Positions 7,105-14,517 of a DNA stretch of 15,251 nt are shown here, in pieces; within the stretch, counting starts at the first letter, position 1; every line of letters starts with the position of its first letter. Under the pieces are notes generated by a model. The model was not told where the DNA came from. It saw only the letters and a program-made list of their open reading frames with translations, and made no database searches. The stretch spans positions 1-15,251 of the forward strand of contig NZ_QUIN01000034.1 of assembly GCF_003480255.1 (NCBI RefSeq), read 5' to 3'. This DNA comes from Erysipelatoclostridium sp. AM42-17. Its GTDB lineage: Bacteria > Bacillota_I > Bacilli_A > Erysipelotrichales > Coprobacillaceae. The translations under genes were made by a program, and so were the position numbers.

Positions 7105-7860
7105 CAATTTTGATACATCCTTTATATAAACCGTCTTGATCAATAGAATCAATCACATATGTTGCCTTCTCTTTGGCTAATGGATCACCTTGTCCCATAC
7201 ATAAAGAGATTTTAGCATATTTAAACATCTCTAAATCATTGGTTGAATCACCAAAACAAATATATTCATCGCAATGATAAAACTCTAATAGCTTTTTTAT
7301 ACCTGTTGCTTTTGTTGCTTGATTATGAGTGATATCACAATATGTAGAAACGCCAGGTAGAATAGAAAGTCCTTTAATATGTCTAAAAGGTTCATAATCA
7401 TATCCCATAGGACCATAAGCAATCATCGCTTGTACTTTTTGACCATGATAAGTTCCCACTGGAGGAAGGATAGAATTAATAAGCGAATAGCGTTTAAAAC
7501 ATTATCATCGGGTTCTTGAGTTAAGATTCGATGTTCCATCTTTAAGGCAAGAGGAATATGATGTTTTTTTGCTACATCAATACATTCTTCGACTATTTCC
7601 GGGGAAATAATATGTTCTTCGATAATATTGAAATCTTGATCTAGAATGATTTGTCCATTATTACACACAAAGCCATCCCAATTAATAATTTGATCTATAC
7701 CTGTTCTTTTTAATGATTCTACAGCTCTACCGGTTGCAATAATAATAGGATATCCATTTTCTTTTAATTGTTTAAGTGCTTGAAGGGTAGAAGGACATAC
7801 TTGATGATGAACATTATCCATCAAAGTCCCATCAATATCAAAAGCAATCATTGGTTTCAT
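7094..7860 (-). pseudogene. Cof-type HAD-IIB phosphatase split by a -1 frameshift
   Basis: Cof-like HAD phosphatases dephosphorylate sugar phosphates, FMN or PLP-type substrates; the exact substrate cannot be read here. The 5' frame starts at ATG 7860 with GAGGTG five nt upstream and carries motif I, FDIDGTLMD (nucleophile Asp8, acid Asp10), and IIIATGRA. It runs to a stop at 7423. The 3' frame ends at 7094 and carries the conserved lysine region (ATKATGIKKLLEF) and motif IV, FGDSTNDLEMF. Joining them needs a -1 shift. The shift point coincides with T TTA AAC (7498-7492) in the correct phase, which would give a 255-residue protein of near-normal family length. All catalytic motifs are intact across the two frames. 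It may be a recent pseudogene, a homopolymer sequencing error, or a gene using programmed frameshifting. Confidence 0.8.
7492..7498 (-). other. Candidate -1 slippery heptamer TTTAAAC
   Basis: Read from ATG 7860, codons 121-123 are GTT TTA AAC, so T TTA AAC is an X XXY YYZ heptamer in zero-frame phase. Slipping back one base continues as CGC TAT TCG into the 3' HAD frame, which stays open for 131 codons. A weak TTCC/GGAA stem-loop lies about 25-30 nt downstream; no strong stimulatory structure was recognised. Confidence 0.4.
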
Positions 7861-7891
7861 AATTTCACCTCGGGTAGATTTTAACATTTAT

Positions 7892-7921
7892 ACAAATAAA
7901 AAAGAACAAAAAATTGTTCTT
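7892..7921 (-). terminator. Intrinsic terminator after the AIM24-like gene
   Basis: Minus-strand AAGAACAA (7921-7914) pairs with TTGTTCTT (7909-7902) around a TTTT loop, then runs into TTTTTTATTT. It overlaps the stop codon at 7920-7922 and separates the lactonase/AIM24 unit from the HAD gene. Confidence 0.75.
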
Positions 7922-8594
7922 ATTTATTGGATGGAAAATACGGAGCAAGAGTTCTTGCTAGTGCTGGAATTGGTGCTGTTTGTAAAACAATTTTTCCAGG
8001 ACCAGTTACGACAGTATTGAAAAAACCTTCGCCACCTAATAATTTATTTTTCATTCCTGATACAGATTGAATATCTAGTGTACATGTTGCATCCATCATG
8101 GCTAAATAACCGGTATCAATAATCATTTGTTGACCAGCTATTAAATGATATTCAACAGTGCTACCATCAATTTCTAAAAAGGCAGTGCCTGTTCCAGATA
8201 GTTTTGTCATGACAAAACCTTCACCACCAAATAATCCGGTAGAAAATTTCTTGTTATAAAATAAAGATGTTTGAACCTGACTGGTACTAGCTAGAAAAGC
8301 AGATTTTTGAATAATGATTTCTTTGTCTTGTGATATCTCTACAGCTTTAATTTGACCAGGAAACGATGAAGCAAAAGCAATTAAACCTGGTTTTTTAGCT
8401 GTATAGTAATTTTGGAAAAGCGTTTCATTGGAAATCATACGACTTAATACTTTGCCAAAGCCACCACCTTTAGTAGACATTTCAATATCAGGATCCATCC
8501 ATGCCATCGCACCACTATCACAAATCATACTTTCATCTTGATCTAGATGACATATGACAACTGGAAGATTACCACCTTCTATTGTGTATTTCAT
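7920..8594 (-). CDS. TIGR00266/AIM24-family protein
   Basis: The 224-residue product is glycine-rich and predicted to be mostly beta-strand, as in the AIM24 (TIGR00266) family, whose bacterial role is not established. Hallmarks are GGGFGKVLSR near 43-52 and the repeated Gly motifs LFGGEGF (121-127) and LLGGEGF (185-191), each followed by SGTG or TGPG. No signal peptide or membrane segment is evident, so it is probably cytosolic. The start at 8594 is set by AAGGAGG (8608-8602), 7 nt upstream. Its ATG overlaps the TGA of the upstream lactonase as ATGA, so the two are translationally coupled. A longer frame starting at 8621 is possible but would ignore that Shine-Dalgarno. Confidence 0.8.
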   Translation of the reverse strand: MKYTIEGGNLPVVICHLDQDESMICDSGAMAWMDPDIEMSTKGGGFGKVLSRMISNETLFQNYYTAKKPGLIAFASSFPGQIKAVEISQDKEIIIQKSAFLASTSQVQTSLFYNKKFSTGLFGGEGFVMTKLSGTGTAFLEIDGSTVEYHLIAGQQMIIDTGYLAMMDATCTLDIQSVSGMKNKLLGGEGFFNTVVTGPGKIVLQTAPIPALARTLAPYFPSNK

Positions 8595-9634
8595 GATTTT
8601 TCCTCCTTGACGACAAGACAAACAGGACTAGGTATACTTAATGTATTTTCGGTTTTAACTAGTTCTTCATTTTCTTCATCAAATGTAAGAAGTTCAATGA
8701 CATTATCATCTTGACCACCTACGAGTAAATAACGATTATCTACTAATGTAAAGTCACGTGGTGATTTTGCGGTATGCACCATATAAAGTAAAGAAAGTTT
8801 TCCATTATTTTGATTAACTCGATATAAAACAATGCTATCATGACCTCTATTAGAGACAAATAAATGTTTACCACTAGGAGATAACTTAATAGCTGAAGCA
8901 CTTGAAAAACCATGGAAATGTCTAGGAACACAGTGAATAACCTGTATTAAAGTATAATGTCCTTCTTGATAAGAATAGACCATTACGCTATTAGCTATTT
9001 CATTGGATAAATAACAGTAACGTCCGTCTTTTGAAAATATCATATGTCGAGGACCACTTCCAGGTAAAACAGCTTGACTTAAATCTTCTCTTTCTTTTAA
9101 AACCCCATTATCAAATTCATACATCACAATTTTATCAGCCCCTAAATCAACACTATATAAGTATTTTTGATCAGGTGTAATACCAACACAGTGTGCATGA
9201 GGACCTGTTTGTCTTTTTAATAAATCTGGTCCTAAACCATGATGATGAACAGCGCCAATTTTATTGATAATTTTACCTTCTTTTAAAGTAAAGGATGCTG
9301 TAGAACCAACGTGATAGTTTGCTGTAAATAAATAATCTTCGTGAGGACTTAAACAAAGATGTGTGTATGATCTTCCTTGAGATTGAAATGATGAGTATGG
9401 GACAAGTGCAGTTCCTTCCATCAAATAACTAGCAACGCCACCACCATCATTAAATCTTGATGCATTTTTTAATGCAACATATAGTTTTCCATTTGATTGA
9501 ATCATATATGAAGGAAAATCTTTTGTTTGTACATGTTCTATTAAAGATAATTGTTTTGTTTCTTCGTTGAAGTCACAAATATAGATTCCTTTTTGATTGC
9601 CTTTTCCATAACTTGAAACATAAAAAATAGACAT
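8591..9634 (-). CDS. pgl: Lactonase, seven-bladed beta-propeller (6-phosphogluconolactonase-like)
   Basis: The 347-residue protein matches the Pgl/YkgB lactonase family (PF10282), which hydrolyses 6-phosphogluconolactone in the oxidative pentose-phosphate pathway in E. coli. Characteristic motifs recur along the propeller: FTANYHVGS near 103-111, GPHAHC (144-149), GSGPRHMIF (192-200), SASAIKLSPSGKHLFVSNRG (245-264) and SPRDF towards the C terminus. There is no signal peptide, which suggests a cytosolic enzyme. AAAGGAGG lies 7 nt before ATG 9634, and an extended -10 promoter lies just upstream. The gene is first in a two-gene unit and overlaps the AIM24-like gene by four bases. Other sugar lactones are possible substrates, since no zwf or gnd is nearby; the gene symbol is given by family similarity. 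Confidence 0.85.
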   Translation of the reverse strand: MSIFYVSSYGKGNQKGIYICDFNEETKQLSLIEHVQTKDFPSYMIQSNGKLYVALKNASRFNDGGGVASYLMEGTALVPYSSFQSQGRSYTHLCLSPHEDYLFTANYHVGSTASFTLKEGKIINKIGAVHHHGLGPDLLKRQTGPHAHCVGITPDQKYLYSVDLGADKIVMYEFDNGVLKEREDLSQAVLPGSGPRHMIFSKDGRYCYLSNEIANSVMVYSYQEGHYTLIQVIHCVPRHFHGFSSASAIKLSPSGKHLFVSNRGHDSIVLYRVNQNNGKLSLLYMVHTAKSPRDFTLVDNRYLLVGGQDDNVIELLTFDEENEELVKTENTLSIPSPVCLVVKEEKS

Positions 9635-9655
9635 AATCTTTCCTCCTTTTTTATT

Positions 9656-9664
9656 ATTGTATCA
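9656..9664 (-). promoter_or_regulatory. Extended -10 promoter of the lactonase unit
   Basis: TG-A-TACAAT on the minus strand (9664-9656) is identical to the asnB promoter core. It lies immediately after the nagA terminator and about 20 nt before the Shine-Dalgarno/start region. The -35 region is only a T-rich run. Confidence 0.5.
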
Positions 9665-9670
9665 TAAATA

Positions 9671-9706
9671 TAAACAAGAAAAAAAGAATACATTGCTGTA
9701 TTCTTT
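9671..9706 (-). terminator. Intrinsic terminator after nagA
   Basis: Minus-strand AAAGAATACA (9706-9697) pairs with TGTATTCTTT (9692-9683) around GCAA, followed by a T-rich tract. It lies six bases after the nagA stop. Confidence 0.85.
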
Positions 9707-9711
9707 CATAA

Positions 9712-10857
9712 CTATTTAGTTAACTGAGCTTTCCCTTTGCAGTAAGTTTGTAAGACATCATAGTTATCTTCTAAGACAACTAAATCAGCATCGTAACCTA
9801 CACCAATATAACCAACATGATCATCTATGTGTAAGCATCTAGCTGGATTAGATGTACATGCATTAATAGCGTAATTAACAGGAACTAAAGCATCTTCAAT
9901 TAAGATTTTTAAACCTTTATTCACATTTAAAGTAGAACCTGCTAAATTTCCGGCTTCTACTAAATGCGCACTACCATCTGGGTAAATCACAACTTCTTGA
10001 CCACCAAAATCAAATTTAGTACCTGTAGGGAATCCTTTACACATTAATGAATCAGTAATCATAATACTGTAATCAGGACCTTTAGAAGTAAAATAATTAT
10101 TTAAGGCAGCAAGTGTAGAGTGGTTACCATCACAAATAATTTCTCCATACATATTACGAATACGATAAGCACCACCAACTAGTCCGTTAGCACGATGAGT
10201 AAAAGGAGACATAGCGTTATAAACATGAGTCATACTTCTAGCACCATGAGCAAAGGCTTGAACAGCTTGCTCATATGTTGCATCAGAATGTCCAATACTT
10301 ACAACAACATCATTTTGACTACAATAACGAGTTAAAGCAAAATCATCATCATTTTCTACTGCCATTGTTATATATTTAATTAAACCATGAGCAGCTGCTT
10401 GATATCTTTTAAATTGTTCTACATTTGGTTTAACACAGTATTCTTCAGGTTGAGCACCCTTATGTGCTTTATTTAAATAAGGACCTTCAAAATGAATACC
10501 TAAAATTTGTGCTCCTTCATAACCTTCTTCAACAACTTTAGCGACATTACTTACGGCTTTAGTTAAGACTTCTTCACTTTGAGTAAGGGTTGTTGCTAGA
10601 AAACCGGTAACACCTTCATTTACAATACCTTTAGTCCATTTTCTTAATCCTTCTTCATTGGCATCGTTAGTATCAAAACCATAAGCACCATGACAATGAA
10701 TATCAATAAATCCTGGAAGAATTCTCAAATTACCATAATCTTTAGTCACTTCTTTTTCATTATAATTATAAATCTCTTTAATAATACCATCTTCAATTTC
10801 TAATTGAGCAGGGATGAATTGATCAGCGATCCATACTTTTTTACTTTGTATTATCAT
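9712..10857 (-). CDS. nagA: N-acetylglucosamine-6-phosphate deacetylase
   Basis: NagA deacetylates GlcNAc-6-phosphate to glucosamine-6-phosphate for amino-sugar catabolism and cell-wall recycling. The 381-residue protein has family-standard length and an amidohydrolase barrel. Visible motifs are HCH (His54, His56) in GFIDIHCHGAYGFD, the metal ligand Glu124 in HFEGPYLN, His190 in SIGHSDATY, His211 in THVYNAM, His246 in CDGNHS, and the catalytic Asp269 in MITDS. The start is ATG 10857 with GAGGTGA 4 nt before it. It is monocistronic, with its own -35/-10 promoter and terminator. No nagB or sugar transporter is adjacent. A TCTAGA-centred palindrome over the -35 suggests control by a NagR/GntR-type repressor encoded elsewhere. 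Confidence 0.95.
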   Translation of the reverse strand: MIIQSKKVWIADQFIPAQLEIEDGIIKEIYNYNEKEVTKDYGNLRILPGFIDIHCHGAYGFDTNDANEEGLRKWTKGIVNEGVTGFLATTLTQSEEVLTKAVSNVAKVVEEGYEGAQILGIHFEGPYLNKAHKGAQPEEYCVKPNVEQFKRYQAAAHGLIKYITMAVENDDDFALTRYCSQNDVVVSIGHSDATYEQAVQAFAHGARSMTHVYNAMSPFTHRANGLVGGAYRIRNMYGEIICDGNHSTLAALNNYFTSKGPDYSIMITDSLMCKGFPTGTKFDFGGQEVVIYPDGSAHLVEAGNLAGSTLNVNKGLKILIEDALVPVNYAINACTSNPARCLHIDDHVGYIGVGYDADLVVLEDNYDVLQTYCKGKAQLTK

Positions 10858-10874
10858 ATTTTCACCTCATTATT

Positions 10875-10903
10875 ATTATAGTCCAGAATTCTTATCTAGA
10901 CAA
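10875..10903 (-). promoter_or_regulatory. nagA promoter
   Basis: On the minus strand TTGTCT (10903-10898) and TATAAT (10880-10875) are separated by 17 bp, a strong sigma-A match, 18 nt before the nagA start. Confidence 0.7.
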
Positions 10904-10904
10904 G
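10881..10904. promoter_or_regulatory. Candidate NagR/DasR-like operator at the nagA promoter
   Basis: The 14-bp near-palindrome CTTATCTAGACAAG (10891-10904) is centred on TCTAGA and overlaps the -35. Only one symmetric pair is mismatched. A second, partly overlapping inverted repeat, GTCCAGA...TCTAGAC (10881-10901), fills the spacer. GntR-family NagR and DasR sites have a TGGTCTAGACCA-type core, so the resemblance is partial. Repression by a regulator sensing an amino-sugar phosphate is inference. Confidence 0.4.
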
Positions 10905-10930
10905 CAAATTTATATCGAATATCTAAAAGA

Positions 10931-10963
10931 AACATTTACCTCATTATTAAAATGTTATATAAT
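10931..10963 (+). promoter_or_regulatory. Promoter and inverted repeat upstream of the Lrp/AsnC gene
   Basis: TTTACC (10935-10940) and TATAAT (10958-10963) are 17 bp apart. A perfect 7-bp inverted repeat, AACATTT (10931-10937) and AAATGTT (10949-10955), has an 11-nt spacer and overlies the -35 and spacer. Its position suits autoregulation by the Lrp-type protein. Confidence 0.5.
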
Positions 10964-10992
10964 TATAAAAATGAAATAGAGGAGGATATTTT

Positions 10993-11484
10993 ATGGATGA
11001 AAAATTACTATTATCATTGATAGAAAATAACGCAAGATTGGAAGTTACTGATCTAGCGGCCGCCTTAAACGAAAGTGAAGAAAATGTACAAGAAACACTA
11101 AAAAAATTAGAAGATAAAAATGTAATATGTGGGTATCATACTTTAATTAATTGGGATAAAACAAATACTGATCATGTTGTTGCTTTAATTCAAATTACAG
11201 CTAATCCTGAAAGAGAATACGGTTATGATCGTATCGCTAAAAAGATATATCAGTTTCCTGAAGTTGATACAATGTATTTATTATCAGGAAGTTATGAATT
11301 TTTAGCTGTTATTCAAGGTAAAACGATGCAAGAAGTTGCTCATTTTGTTGGAAGTAAACTTGCTTGTTTAGAAGGCGTTGCCGGAACAGCTACACTTTTT
11401 GTTTTAAAGCAGTACAAACGTATGGGAATTTGTTTTGATGATGACAAAAAAGATGATAATGAAAGATTATTGGTGACTCCATAA
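10993..11484 (+). CDS. Lrp/AsnC-family transcriptional regulator
   Basis: The 163-residue protein has an N-terminal winged helix-turn-helix (about 2-50) and a C-terminal ligand-binding RAM domain (about 60-140) containing LLSGSYEFLAVIQGKT, the usual effector-loop region. Family members bind amino acids as octamers or dimers and regulate amino-acid metabolism. GGAGG (10981-10985) lies 7 nt before the start. The last base of its TAA is the first base of the next gene's ATG, so it is coupled to the aminotransferase that it probably regulates. The inverted repeat in its own promoter is a plausible binding site. The acidic tail after about residue 145 (DDDKKDDNE) extends past the core fold. Which amino acid it senses is not evident. 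Confidence 0.9.
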   Translation: MDEKLLLSLIENNARLEVTDLAAALNESEENVQETLKKLEDKNVICGYHTLINWDKTNTDHVVALIQITANPEREYGYDRIAKKIYQFPEVDTMYLLSGSYEFLAVIQGKTMQEVAHFVGSKLACLEGVAGTATLFVLKQYKRMGICFDDDKKDDNERLLVTP

Positions 11485-12650
11485 TGGATTTTACAAAAGT
11501 TGTTAATAAAACAGTAAAAGAGATTAAACCTAGTGGAATCCGTAAGTTCTTTGATTTAGCTAATCAAATGGAAGGTGTGATTTCACTTGGGGTAGGGGAA
11601 CCAGATTTTGCAACGCCTTGGTCAATTAGAGAAGCAGCGATGTACTCTATCGAAAAAGGAAAAACATTTTATACAGCTAATCGTGGTTTACTCGAATTAC
11701 GTGAAGAAATATGTCATTATCAAAAAAGAAGATTTAATTTAGATTATAAACCAGAACAATGTATTGTTACTGTTGGTGGTTCTGAGGCGATTGATTTAGC
11801 TTTAAGAACATTAGTTGAACCTGGTGATGAAGTTATTTTATTACAACCAAGTTATGTTGCTTATACACCGGGAGTAGAGCTTGCTGGTGGAGTTGTAAAA
11901 AACATTATTTTAACTGAAGAAAATGAATTTAAACTAACACCAGAATTATTAGAAGCAGCCATTACTGATAAAACGAAAGCTATCTTACTTAATTATCCAA
12001 GTAATCCTACAGGTGGATTTATGACAAGAGAGGATTATGCTAAGATTGTTCCTATTATTAAAGAACATGAAATCATGGTGATAACTGATGAAATATATGC
12101 TGAATTATCTTATGAACATCAATTCTGTAGTATTGCTGCATTTGATGAAATCAAAGACCAAGTTATCTTAGTAAGTGGTTTTTCAAAGGCTTATGCAATG
12201 ACAGGATGGCGTTTAGGATATGTTTTAGGAAATGAATATATCATTAAATTAATGAATAAAATTCATCAATACGTTATCATGTGTGCGCCAACGGCAGCAC
12301 AATATGGGGCTATTGAAGCTATGCGTAACTGTGATCATGAAATCGAAAAAATGCGTCAAGCCTATTTGTTAAGAAGAAACTTCTTAGTTAAAACATTTAA
12401 TGAAATGGGATTAAAGACATTTACGCCTCAAGGAGCATTTTATGTCTTTCCAAATATTACTTCTACTGGTCTTACATCAGAACAGTTTTGTGAAGAGTTA
12501 TTAAAAGATCAATTAGTTGCTTGTGTACCAGGAACGGCTTTTGGTGAAGCAGGAGAAGGATTTATTAGGGTTTCTTATGCTTATAGTATTGAACAATTAA
12601 AAGAGGCTACTAAGAAAATTAAGATATTTGTAGAAAAAAGGACAAAATAA
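11484..12650 (+). CDS. Class I/II PLP-dependent aminotransferase
   Basis: The 388-residue protein is a fold-type I aminotransferase of the aspartate/aromatic group. It has SLGVGEPDFATP near 34-45, NYPSNPTGG near 172-180, TDEIYAEL near 199-206, the PLP lysine Lys235 in SGFSKAYAMTGWRLGY, and the carboxylate-binding Arg362 in GFIRVSYA. Relatives include PatA, used in acetyl-DAP lysine synthesis and in aspartate or aromatic transamination, so the substrate is unresolved. It overlaps the Lrp/AsnC gene by one base and has no independent promoter, so the pair forms an operon. The stop codon sits in the loop of the terminator that ends the transcript. Confidence 0.92.
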   Translation: MDFTKVVNKTVKEIKPSGIRKFFDLANQMEGVISLGVGEPDFATPWSIREAAMYSIEKGKTFYTANRGLLELREEICHYQKRRFNLDYKPEQCIVTVGGSEAIDLALRTLVEPGDEVILLQPSYVAYTPGVELAGGVVKNIILTEENEFKLTPELLEAAITDKTKAILLNYPSNPTGGFMTREDYAKIVPIIKEHEIMVITDEIYAELSYEHQFCSIAAFDEIKDQVILVSGFSKAYAMTGWRLGYVLGNEYIIKLMNKIHQYVIMCAPTAAQYGAIEAMRNCDHEIEKMRQAYLLRRNFLVKTFNEMGLKTFTPQGAFYVFPNITSTGLTSEQFCEELLKDQLVACVPGTAFGEAGEGFIRVSYAYSIEQLKEATKKIKIFVEKRTK

Positions 12651-12664
12651 TGTCCTTTTTATTT
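12635..12664 (+). terminator. Intrinsic terminator after the aminotransferase
   Basis: AAAAAGGACA (12635-12644) pairs with TGTCCTTTTT (12651-12660) around AAATAA, whose last three bases are the stop codon. The T-run continues as TTTTTATTTT. Confidence 0.85.
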
Positions 12665-12692
12665 TAACTCCAAATAAAAGGTGTTAATATAG

Positions 12693-12730
12693 TCATATAT
12701 AATTCGTACCTTTCATATATTTTCTATAAT
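12693..12730 (+). promoter_or_regulatory. Probable promoter of the unknown/WYL operon
   Basis: TATAAT (12725-12730) lies 15 nt before the Shine-Dalgarno; TTCGTA (12703-12708) is a weak -35 at 16 bp. TCATATAT occurs twice, 20 bp apart (12693-12700 and 12713-12720), and AAAGGT/ACCTTT (12677-12682, 12708-12713) form an inverted repeat. These could bind a regulator, perhaps the WYL protein itself, but AT-rich chance matches are possible. Confidence 0.4.
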
Positions 12731-12757
12731 GAAGATGTAAAAAAGGAGACGATCTAT

Positions 12758-13384
12758 ATGAAACTTAGAAGCTATCAACGTGCAACAAATAAATCAATTA
12801 TTGAAGTAAAAAGATATTTATTAGAAATGTCTAAAGAAATCTATGAACAAGATATACATGATATCATGAATCAATGTATTGATACTTATCAGTTAAAAAA
12901 GAAATTAAATAAAAGAAAAGATATTCAATTATGGTTATTTATGAATATAAAAAAAGCAATTGATCATAGTGTTTCTTTTGATGATATTGAAAATCATCTT
13001 ATTTATATGAATCATTTAATTCAATCAACATATCAACCATTATTAGAATATAAATATAAATTATTTTATTATATTCTAGATCAAGTATCTTTTTCAGTAG
13101 AATCCTACTGTTTAATTAGACATTTATTAAAATTTAAAACAAAACAAATAGAACAATATATCGATAATATCGAAGATATTGTTAAAATGGATGAAGAAAG
13201 ATATCATTATGTTGCTAGTGAAATCTTATTGTTAGAAGAACAATATAAACAAGCTTACCATCATTTACCTTATGTATGCTTTGACCATCGTCTTCAAGTA
13301 TACCAACAAGCTCTTTATAACGATTCTCCTAGAAGATTTGAAAATCTTTTTGAACAAACCGGATTTCTCTACGCTCTTGCATGA
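12758..13384 (+). CDS. Unknown helical protein upstream of a WYL regulator
   Basis: I do not recognise this 208-residue protein. It is rich in Tyr, Ile, Gln, Lys and His, lacks a signal peptide or clear membrane segment, and appears almost wholly alpha-helical. Runs of charged residues include LKKKLNKRKD near 46-55. It contains no Cys-cluster or nucleotide-binding motif. GGAG (12745-12748) lies 9 nt before the ATG. The next gene, a WYL-domain regulator, starts 16 nt after the stop with its own GAGGTGA, so the two are almost certainly co-transcribed and may act together, for example as partner or regulated effector. Base composition matches its neighbours, giving no sign of recent transfer. 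The frame and Shine-Dalgarno make it a real gene; the function is open. Confidence 0.75.
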   Translation: MKLRSYQRATNKSIIEVKRYLLEMSKEIYEQDIHDIMNQCIDTYQLKKKLNKRKDIQLWLFMNIKKAIDHSVSFDDIENHLIYMNHLIQSTYQPLLEYKYKLFYYILDQVSFSVESYCLIRHLLKFKTKQIEQYIDNIEDIVKMDEERYHYVASEILLLEEQYKQAYHHLPYVCFDHRLQVYQQALYNDSPRRFENLFEQTGFLYALA

Positions 13385-13400
13385 TATAAAGAGGTGAAAA

Positions 13401-14390
13401 ATGGAAAAGTTATATTATATTTTAAAGATATTACAGGATGCAGATGATATTATGCCAGCAATGCAAATACAAGAACAGTTGGAAATACAATATGATATTT
13501 CTATTAATGTTAAAACGATTTATCAGGCTATTAAAAATTTAAATGATTTATTTATGTTATTTGCTGGAAAACAACTTATTGAAACAATTAGAAAAAGAGG
13601 TTATCGTATTATTCAGGATTATTTTGAAGATGGGCAATTACAATATTTATGCGATACCATTATCTATAATCCTAGTTTAAGTGAAAAAGAAGCTAAACAA
13701 TTAATACAACAATTAAAGAATATGAGTTCAACTAAACAGCTTGATCGTATTCATTTAAACCAACCGGTTCATCAATCTTTAGAATATGATTTATTACTTA
13801 ACTTAACAACCATTATTAAAGCAATTCACCATCACCATAATATTTATTTTCAATATGTAAGTTATGATATTGAAAATGCTACATTTAAAGAAGTAGTTCA
13901 TGAAAATGGTAACCATGAAAATCCTCAATACTATATTATCTCTCCTTATCGTCTTATTTTAAGAGATTCTAAATATTATGTATTAGGGTATTTTAGTAAG
14001 CGACCAGATAAATTATCAATTTATCGTTTAGACCGTATGCGCTTAGTGAGAAATTATCATAGTGAATATGTGGATATTCAAGATCAATTTGATATGGAAC
14101 GTGAAGTAAATAATAATGTCAATATGTATATATCTGGCAAAAGAGACCAGTTACAGTTATTATTTGATCAAACTGTAGTAAGAGAAATGGCGAGTCAGTT
14201 TGGCAAAGACTGTCAGGTATCTAAACAATATGATGGACGTTATTTATTAAAGGCTCAAGATGTTTTAATATCAGATGGTCTGATTGGTTGGCTTATGATG
14301 TTACAAAATCATGTACAAGTTGTTTTACCTTTATCTTTAAAAGAAGAAATGAAAAACAGAATAGAAAAAATGTTTAGACAATATAAGTAA
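13401..14390 (+). CDS. WYL-domain transcriptional regulator with N-terminal HTH
   Basis: The 329-residue protein has a helix-turn-helix region (about 1-70, with a DeoR/HTH_11-like arrangement ending ETIRKRGYRI), a linker, and a WYL domain (about 145-216). The signature block YYIISPYRLILRDSKYYVLGYFSKRPDKLSIYRLDRM shows the usual PY-RL, GY and YRLDR elements; the W-Y-L triplet itself is YYV here. A C-terminal WCX-like region follows to about 325. WYL proteins are regulators whose WYL domain senses a ligand, in some cases nucleic acid, and several act with DNA-damage or defence genes. GAGGTGA (13391-13397) precedes ATG 13401. It is the second gene of an operon with the unknown 208-residue protein, and a terminator follows. 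Confidence 0.85.
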   Translation: MEKLYYILKILQDADDIMPAMQIQEQLEIQYDISINVKTIYQAIKNLNDLFMLFAGKQLIETIRKRGYRIIQDYFEDGQLQYLCDTIIYNPSLSEKEAKQLIQQLKNMSSTKQLDRIHLNQPVHQSLEYDLLLNLTTIIKAIHHHHNIYFQYVSYDIENATFKEVVHENGNHENPQYYIISPYRLILRDSKYYVLGYFSKRPDKLSIYRLDRMRLVRNYHSEYVDIQDQFDMEREVNNNVNMYISGKRDQLQLLFDQTVVREMASQFGKDCQVSKQYDGRYLLKAQDVLISDGLIGWLMMLQNHVQVVLPLSLKEEMKNRIEKMFRQYK

Positions 14391-14396
14391 GTGATT

Positions 14397-14421
14397 CTAA
14401 CAAGATGTTAGTCTTCTTTTT
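14397..14421 (+). terminator. Intrinsic terminator after the WYL gene
   Basis: CTAACA (14397-14402) pairs with TGTTAG (14406-14411) around AGA, followed by TCTTCTTTTT. The stem is short (6 bp), but its position directly after the stop supports it. Confidence 0.6.
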
Positions 14422-14517
14422 GCATGACAGTATAACATTATGAATAAGATATTGCACTTTATTTGATTATTGAACTAAAATAATAATGTAATAAATATAG
14501 GGAAATGGAGAATGAAG

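Noticed and set aside
8743..8931. 62-codon minus-strand frame inside the lactonase gene
   Set aside because: It is an out-of-frame shadow of a well-supported gene.
14452..14497. Promoter of the FMN reductase gene
   Set aside because: Several weak pairs exist (for example TTGAAC at 14470-14475 with TAAATA at 14492-14497, 16 bp apart), but none stands out in this AT-rich stretch, so no single site was listed.
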